Assembly (NCBI RefSeq): GCF_018873765.1
Contig: NC_057925.1
Span: forward strand, 49,240,010-49,304,009
Direction: 5' to 3'
DNA: 64,000 bases
Source: Telopea speciosissima
Lineage: Eukaryota; Streptophyta; Magnoliopsida; Proteales; Proteaceae
The notes below the pieces were generated by a model. That model searched no databases and was not told the origin of the DNA. It saw nothing but the letters and a program-made list of their open reading frames with translations. Below are positions 58,398 to 64,000 of the stretch, piece by piece. The stretch's first letter is position 1. Every line of letters begins with the position of its first letter. Position numbers and translations under genes: made by a program.

Positions 58398-60077
58398 ATG
58401 GGTCCTCTTCTGGTGCTCCACCACCTCCTCCTCCTCCTTCAGTTATGCCCAAGTTCAATAGCAACATCCTCAGCCTTGTCATTAATGGCGAAGCCGGGTT
58501 GCCGAGATAGATGCGGGAACCTCTCAGTTCCCTACCCCTTTGGCTTTGGTGATAAAAACTGTTACAGAAACATAGATTTTGAGGTAATCTGCAACCACAC
58601 TCATTATAACCCTCCAAAACTTTTCTGGAGCAACTTGGAACTCCTAGATATTTCATTACAAGGCCAACAACGCATACTGGGCCCTGTAAGTGTGGATTGC
58701 TACGACTCCCTGGGCAAATCGATTGATCTATACAACCCTTCTTTATATTTGAATTACAACAACAACAGTGCTTTCACCTTCTCTGAAACACACAACAGAT
58801 TCACAGCTCTAGGTTGTGATACAATAGCACTACTCGTTGGCTCCAGTGGTCTAAGTTTCTCAAGTGGGTGTAGCATGATTTCCGACAACAAAAAGGACTT
58901 GATCAATGGTTCCTGCACAGGCATCGGCTGTTGCCAGACCTCCATTCCAAAGGGGTTCAGAAACTTTACCACACTTTTCTACAGCTACAAAAACCATACC
59001 TTGGTTTCTGATTTCAATCCTTGCAGCTACGCTTTCGTCGTTGATCTCAACTGGTACAATTTCTCTATATCCCATCTCTTCAATTTCACAACCCTCAATT
59101 TAGATGAAACAGGTCATCCACTAGTCCCTATCGTGGTAGATTGGGCCATAGAGAATTCATCTTGTGAAGAAGCTATGAAAGATCTTACTTACGCGTGCGG
59201 CAACAACAGCAACTGTTTTGTCTCCAAGAATGGTGTTGGACACAGTTGCAAATGTTCTCGGGGTTACCAAGGGAACCCCTACCTTCCAAACGGATGCCAA
59301 GGTAACCTAACTAACTTTTTTGGTATAAACACCCCCAACCTCCCTCAATGAGGGGATGGGGGAATTTTATTCATATTATGCTTGGATTACACATCGGGGG
59401 TGGGGGAGATCGATAGACACATCTCCCGAATCCATGGATCAAAATTGGGTCAAACTGTCTTACACGCTATTACTATTTCAGGAGTTCCCCTATGTTTCTA
59501 TTTTTATGGTCGGAAGTAATACGGGAAGGACTCAACTAATTAATAATATGTACTATAATAATTTCTTGCAGATATAAATGAATGTGTGGATCCAAATACT
59601 AATCCTTGCAATAGCACTTGCACCAATCTACCTGGAAGTTACAAATGCTCTTGCCCACCTGGTTATCTAGGAGATGGAAAGAAATATGGCACTGGTTGCA
59701 CCCCTATTACATTGCGATCAGTTCCGATAATAAGGTTCATTGTAGGTAGGTAATCCACTCTGCATTTTACATATAAGCTTATTATCAAATGTCCTAATCT
59801 GGTTTAAAGTTTGGTTGTGCAGGAGCTTCTGTCCTAGGCGGTTTGGGACTGTCTTTTATATTCTGTGGTTCCTTGTGGTTGCATAGAGTATTGAAGAAAA
59901 GAAAGAAGAACAAACTCAAACAGGAGTTCTTCGAACGGAATGGTGGTTTATTACTACGACAACAAATTTCTTCAGAACGAGGAGGTAATATCGAGAAAAC
60001 AAAAATATTTAGTGATGAAGAATTGCAGAAGGCAACCGATACATCCAATATTCACCGGTCAATCAACGATCGCCACG
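58398..60077 (+). pseudogene. Wall-associated receptor kinase (WAK-like), disrupted before kinase domain
   Basis: Exons 58398-59301, 59572-59745, 59823 onward, with GT-AG junctions in phase. The protein opens with a signal peptide (LLVLHHLLLLLQLCPSSIA), then the galacturonan-binding WAK domain (CRDRCGNLSVPYPFGFG...CYRN), many N-glycosylation sites, a Cys-rich EGF-like block (YACGNNSNC...CKCSRGYQGNPY), a calcium-binding EGF ([13 protein letters not shown]...[11 protein letters not shown]), and a membrane span (FIVGASVLGGLGLSFIFCGS) followed by basic RVLKKRKKNK. The cytosolic part keeps TKIFSDEELQKATD, the usual lead-in to the kinase, then is cut by an LTR element at 60078. No kinase G-loop or catalytic motifs lie in the window. 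The ectodomain is intact, so the break may be recent. Residual kinase may resume beyond the right edge. Confidence 0.85.
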
Positions 60078-60139
60078 TGTCACAGACGACCCGCCTCATA
60101 GCCAAGGGGAACGAACCGGGGTCCAAGGACCACCCAGGC

Positions 60140-60540
60140 GCGGTCGGGGCGCGGCCTCACCAGGCGCGGCCTCCTCACAGGCGCGGCCTCAGGCGCGGCC
60201 TCCTCACAGGCGCGGCCTCATCAGGCGCGGCCTCACCAGGCGCGGCCTCAGGCGCGGCCTCACCAGGCGCGGCCTCAGGCGCGGGCCTCACCAGGCGCGG
60301 CCTCAGGCGCGGCCTCACCAGGCGCGGCCTCAGGCGCGGCCTCACCAGGCGCGGCCTCAGGCGCGGCCTCACCAGGCGCGGCCTCGGGGCGCGGCCTCGG
60401 CGCGGCCTCACCGAGCGCGGCCTCGGGCGCGGCCTCGGAGCGCGGCCTCACCGGCGCGGCCTCGGCGCGGCCTCACAGGCGTGGCCTCAGGTGCGGCCTC
60501 GGGGCGCGGCCTCCTCACAGCCTAACCCACGCGGCCTCAC
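60140..60540. repeat. GC-rich minisatellite, GGCGCGGCCTC unit
   Basis: About 25-30 copies of GGCGCGGCCTCA, mostly in alternating 12 and 15 base spacings (GGCGCGGCCTCACCA / GGCGCGGCCTCA). It reads as a repetitive RRGLRRGLT frame that is not a real protein. The unit contains GGCC and CG sites and must be heavily methylated in planta if typical. Copy number is likely variable and assembly-sensitive. Confidence 0.9.
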
Positions 60541-60842
60541 CTAGCCGCAGCATCAGGGGCACCTGTGGGGGCCACCCATCTACGACCCGATCGTATCACT
60601 AAGACTCATGTCACTACCAAGACTCTGGACCTTAGAGGTCACGTCATCCAGACGGATTCAAGCACCAAGGACGTTATCACCACACGCGGATATCTATCCA
60701 CCAAGGATCCTGATGCCACCAGGACACTCCCTCCCGCGGGGAGATGGCCAATCAGGATAGAGCCCCGTTACCCAGGGCCTCTATCCACTCAACGGCACAC
60801 TCGCCATCAAACTGGGACTCTCCACTCTGCCATACACCGCCA

Positions 60843-60860
60843 TATGCTACTATAAAAGAC
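60843..60860 (+). promoter_or_regulatory. TATA-like box in the gypsy LTR
   Basis: CTACTATAAAAGACAAGG sits about 190 bp before the LTR end, the usual place for the U3/R boundary of a plant LTR. Confidence 0.45.
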
Positions 60861-61099
60861 AAGGTACGCAACCCATCAAAGGGAAGGAAACTCTTACTGA
60901 ATAATCACTATTCATCTGTTTGCGCCAGGAGATCTAACTTTGGCATCGGAGAGCCCTAGGCCGGGACCACACCGGTTCTCTCTGATCGACCCCTTTGGCC
61001 CACTTGCGTGTGACGGCACTCGCAGACCGCTCGACGATTTCTTGACGCAATAGATTGGCGCCGTCTGTGGGAACGACGCTAGCCATTACATCTACTAGC

Positions 61100-62900
61100 T
61101 CGCTTCCATACTCATTCAATGGCACGAAAGAAGACTACCACCACCAACAACGGAGTAAGGAATGGATCACCACCCCCGAGGGCTCTCGCGCAGCCAACAA
61201 CCAGGACCATGTCCCTCCGGAGGAGGAGATCCCCCTTAATGACCGATTCGTGATCGCCGAGCCCCACAATGACGAGGCCGACCATGTGGTGGTGGAGGTG
61301 ACATCGACCCCAATGCTCCAGCCCATCGTGGTCGATCAACGACCGCAACGACGATCCTCGATGAACAACGACTCTTGCGAGAATACCTGACGCAGCGTGC
61401 GACATCTCACCGTCGGAGGACTTCACCCTCAGCAAGGGTGGAGTCCATACCTCAACAAGAGCCAAACCCTAGGAGATCATCTCCCGGGCGCGAGATCGAG
61501 AGACTTGCGCGACAGCAACCCCACTCCGCGCAGGGAGCCTTCCAAGCATCCCAGAGAACAAGAGACCTCTCGCCACGGTCGAACGTGGGAGGACGCCAAC
61601 ACCCGGGCGAGGGTGTCTAGCCCGCAGGATCGATCCGGAGGCGTGTTCGACGGACGACCGGAAGAAGGTCACATACCACGCAGCGGCGGACCCACAGAGA
61701 AGAAAGCCCTCACCTTCACGACAGGTTCATCCCAAGATGACCATTCACCATCCCGCCAACACTCAAGGCGGGAGGGGACATCCAGGAGAGAACGTGAACG
61801 GGGTCGCAGCGAACGTCCGGCTAGGCGTGGGCGTACACGGGACGAGGAGCTCGATCAAAGACTCCGCGACCTAGATGAGAAGTGGAAGGGTTGAAGAAGA
61901 GACCAAAGGCGAGACACACTCCATACCGGGACAACACCCCTTCTCAGCAGAGATCATGTCGTGACACTACCTTCCAGGTTTCGACTACCCACCTTTGAAC
62001 TCTACAGTGGTACCACCGACCCTAATGACCACATCAACTACTTTAATGGCATGATGACGCTGTATGGGGGTCGAACGTGGTATCTGTCGGGCATTCCCTG
62101 CGTCCCTCAAGGGAGCAGCCACATCATGGTTCTCCGGCTACGACCGAGATCTATAGGCTCGTCGCGAGCTATGCGAACAGTTCGTCACCCGCTTCCAAAG
62201 CAGCGTCAAGCGTAAGAAGACCACCGTCAATCTCTCGAACGTGGTACGTAACCCTGGGAATCTCTCGGGAGTACGTTGCACGGGTTCACCAAGGAGTCCC
62301 TGGAGGTACGAGACTTGGATGACCGGACACGACATGCAGCCCTAGCAGGAGGTATTAGGGACCTGGACTTGATCAAGGACCCGCACGTCATGAGACCAGG
62401 ACTATGAAAGAGCTTACGGAGCGATGCAACGAGTTTGCAAATATGGCCGAGGTATTACAAGCTAGAACAAAAATAATCGAGGCCAAGCCACAGACAACAA
62501 GAGGTCGCACGATGACCGCAAAGAGGGTAAGAGGTCGAGGACAGAGCGCCGACAAGAGAAGAGCGACCGCCCATCTAGGAGGACAGACCGCCGCCCAGAG
62601 AGAAGTGAGAGGGCAAGCACCCCCGAGTTCACACCACTTGAACACCACCAGGTCCCGGATACTCATGCGGATCCAAGACCGTGACCTACTCCGTGGCCAC
62701 GACCCATGCTAGCGGCCCCGAGAAGCGAAACCCTAACAAATATTGTCTCTTCCACAAAGAGAATGGGCACGACACGGAGGAGTGCTATCAATTGAAGAGA
62801 GAGATAGAACAACCGGTAAAAGCAGGAAGCTTGAACAAGTATGTGAAGGGGAGACGTGACAACCGCTCGAGGCCAAGGAGATAGAGGTCGCGACGGAGAC
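61100..62900 (+). pseudogene. Gypsy gag polyprotein, frameshifted
   Basis: Read across frames: an acidic leader, a long Arg/Ser-rich stretch (61397-61890), the capsid signature FRLPTFELYSGTTDPNDHIN at about 61980-62040, then in a different frame AATSWFSGYDRDL and EQFVTRFQSSVKRKKTTVNL, and at 62741-62800 the Tat-type zinc knuckle YCLFHKENGHDTEEC. At least three frame changes break it. Confidence 0.75.
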
Positions 62901-63169
62901 GAGTGGAACCGAGACGAGAAGAAAGAAGAACGATCGAGAGAGACCGCCGGAAGGGCGGAGAGATGCCACCGAACCTAGTGGCACCAAGGGACCTCCTATC
63001 CTCACCATATTTGGAGGACCAGGGCAAGAGTCCACCAGAAAAGCTAAAGCTCATGCCAGGTTCGTGGGAGTGGCAGAGAAGCCCAGCAAGATAGCCAGGA
63101 CCGAGGCGGTGATCTCCTTCTCGGATGAAGACCTGGAAGGACTAAACTTCCCGCATGAAGATGCCCTGG

Positions 63170-64000
63170 TAGTACAGTGGAGGTAGCCAATCGACCTGCA
63201 CACGAGTGCTTGATAGACACGGGCGTCATGACGTACTCTCCTTGGACGCCTATCGACGATTCGGGTTCGGGACGACCAGCTCAAACCAGAGCCCACTTAT
63301 CTCCATGGATTCTCAGTGCCACCGCCTCCATCGAGAGGTACCATAGAGCTACCCGTCACCTTCGGGGTACACCCTCGACAAGTAACCATCATGGTAAATT
63401 TTATGGTAGTCAAGTCCGTGGTGTCCTTCAACGGCCTCTTAGGGCGACCATCACTGACAGCCCTTAGAGGAGTCATATCACCACTTCACCTGAAGATGAA
63501 GTTCCCCACCGAGAACGGGGTAGGCGAAGTCCGAGGAGATCAGAAGAAGGCAAGGGAGTGCTACGCCACCTTCATGAAAAAGAATAATGGCAACACCCGT
63601 GGAGTGGCACTCTGCCTAGAGAGCATGATCGGTGACCGGAGAGATGAGCGACGAGAGAGAAGGGGAAGGCCAGTGGAAGACCTCATCCCATGGCCACTCA
63701 GCCAGGATGACCCCTCCAAGGTCGTTCAGGTCGGCTCACTGCTAAGCAAGGAACAGAAAGAAGAACTTGGACACCTCCTCCAAGCAAACATAGATGTCTT
63801 CGCATGGTCAACCTCCGACATGCCAGGAATACCACGTTCCATAGCGGAACACCGACTACACGTCGACCCAACCAGGAAGCCCGTTCAGCGAGCTGGCGTA
63901 ACTCGCCCTCGACCGACAAGCGGCAATCAAGGAGGAGGTCGAGAAGTTAAGCCGATCAGGGTTCATCGAGAAGGAGAAGTTCCCAACCTGGCTCGCCAAC
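63170..64000 (+). pseudogene. Gypsy protease and start of reverse transcriptase, frameshifted
   Basis: Protease motif CLIDTG (63209-63226), then after a frame change ATASIE...LPVTFGVHPRQVTIM, VVKSVVSFNGLLGRPSLTAL, RGVISPLHLKMKFPTENGVG, VEDLIPWPL, the pre-RT NIDVFAWSTSDMPGIP and HRLHVDPTRKPVQR, then a further shift and IKEEVEKLSRSGFIEKEKFP at the window end. These are standard plant Ty3 pol segments. Truncated by the window edge. Confidence 0.8.

Larger units (their letters stand above)
60078..61049 (+). repeat. 5' LTR of the gypsy element
   Basis: Begins TGTCACAGACG and ends TTGACGCA five bases before the primer-binding region. Includes a GC-rich minisatellite (60140-60540) and a promoter-like TACTATAAAAGACAAGG at about 60848, plausibly the TATA box with transcription starting shortly after. 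Confidence 0.6.
60078..64000 (+). mobile_element. Ty3/gypsy retrotransposon inserted in WAK gene, runs off right edge
   Basis: Presumed 5' LTR 60078-61049 (TGTCACAG...GACGCA), primer-binding region TTGGCGCCGTCTGTGGGAA at 61055, then gag, zinc knuckle, protease and the beginning of RT in order, all plus strand. The TTGGCGCCGTCTG type and the protein motifs fit the plant Tat/Retand-like Ty3 lineages. Frameshifts throughout show it is decayed. The second LTR and 3' target duplication are beyond the window, so the left boundary rests on the loss of WAK homology and the TG start (candidate duplication CCACG). Confidence 0.75.

Noticed and set aside
60140..60540. Regular short repeats resembling a CRISPR array
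   Set aside because: Plant nuclear context, units abut without unique spacers, and it lies inside an LTR.
59843..60544. A 233-codon open frame running from the WAK membrane region into an RRGL-rich tail
   Set aside because: The first part is WAK exon 3, the rest is the GC minisatellite of the LTR; open only because the repeat unit lacks stops.
61397..61894. 165-codon Arg-rich frame that looks like an SR protein
   Set aside because: It is part of the gypsy gag region between the primer-binding site and the capsid motif.

Overview
This 64 kb window is nuclear DNA from a flowering plant. Genes are split by GT-AG introns, families are plant-typical (WAK, Cf-type LRR receptor-like protein, plant OPT transporters), and long AT-rich stretches are packed with nested retrotransposons, hAT-like, Mutator-like and palindromic MITE-type elements. 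The large TE-filled introns suggest a medium-to-large genome, perhaps a magnoliid, early-diverging eudicot or woody eudicot, but the species cannot be named from sequence alone.

Layout. (1) 1-8268, minus strand: 5' portion of a NOP2-type rRNA cytosine-C5 methyltransferase, ten exons reconstructed, 3' exons beyond the left edge. One ~4.2 kb intron holds a gag/protease-only LTR retrotransposon (2628-5867) with its own nested MITE. (2) 8270-17460: gene-free, with palindromic MITEs, a three-copy ~171 bp tandem repeat and an LTR fragment. (3) 17569-22080 (+) and 24165-29369 (-): two full oligopeptide-transporter (OPT) genes, tail to tail, with seven exons each and five identical exon lengths; a decayed Ty1/copia gag lies between them. 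(4) 29.4-38.2 kb: no host gene recognised; LINE scrap, hAT-like elements (one 2.67 kb with a perfect 8 bp target-site duplication) and an 800 bp Mutator-like element. (5) 38.2-53.4 kb: tandem array of three ALKBH1-type 2-oxoglutarate/Fe(II) dioxygenase genes, all minus. The rightmost copy (50497-53328) looks functional; the middle copy (42.8-45.9 kb) is broken by frameshifts, a deletion and a MITE, and carries an LRR receptor-like-protein fragment in an intron; the left copy (38.6-39.5 kb) is a truncated remnant. A 1706 bp solo LTR sits in the 3' flank of the rightmost unit. (6) 53.4-58.3 kb: repeats, ending in a Mutator-like element that has captured the N-terminal WHEP-domain region of glycyl-tRNA synthetase. 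(7) 58398-60077 (+): wall-associated receptor kinase (WAK) gene cut at the start of its kinase region by a Ty3/gypsy element (60078 to the right edge) whose LTR carries a GC-rich minisatellite.

The host genes have unrelated roles: ribosome maturation, peptide or metal-chelate transport, nucleic-acid demethylation and cell-wall sensing. What unites the window is layered transposition and local duplication. All exon junctions were built by reading splice signals and protein continuity by eye; no alignment or search was run.
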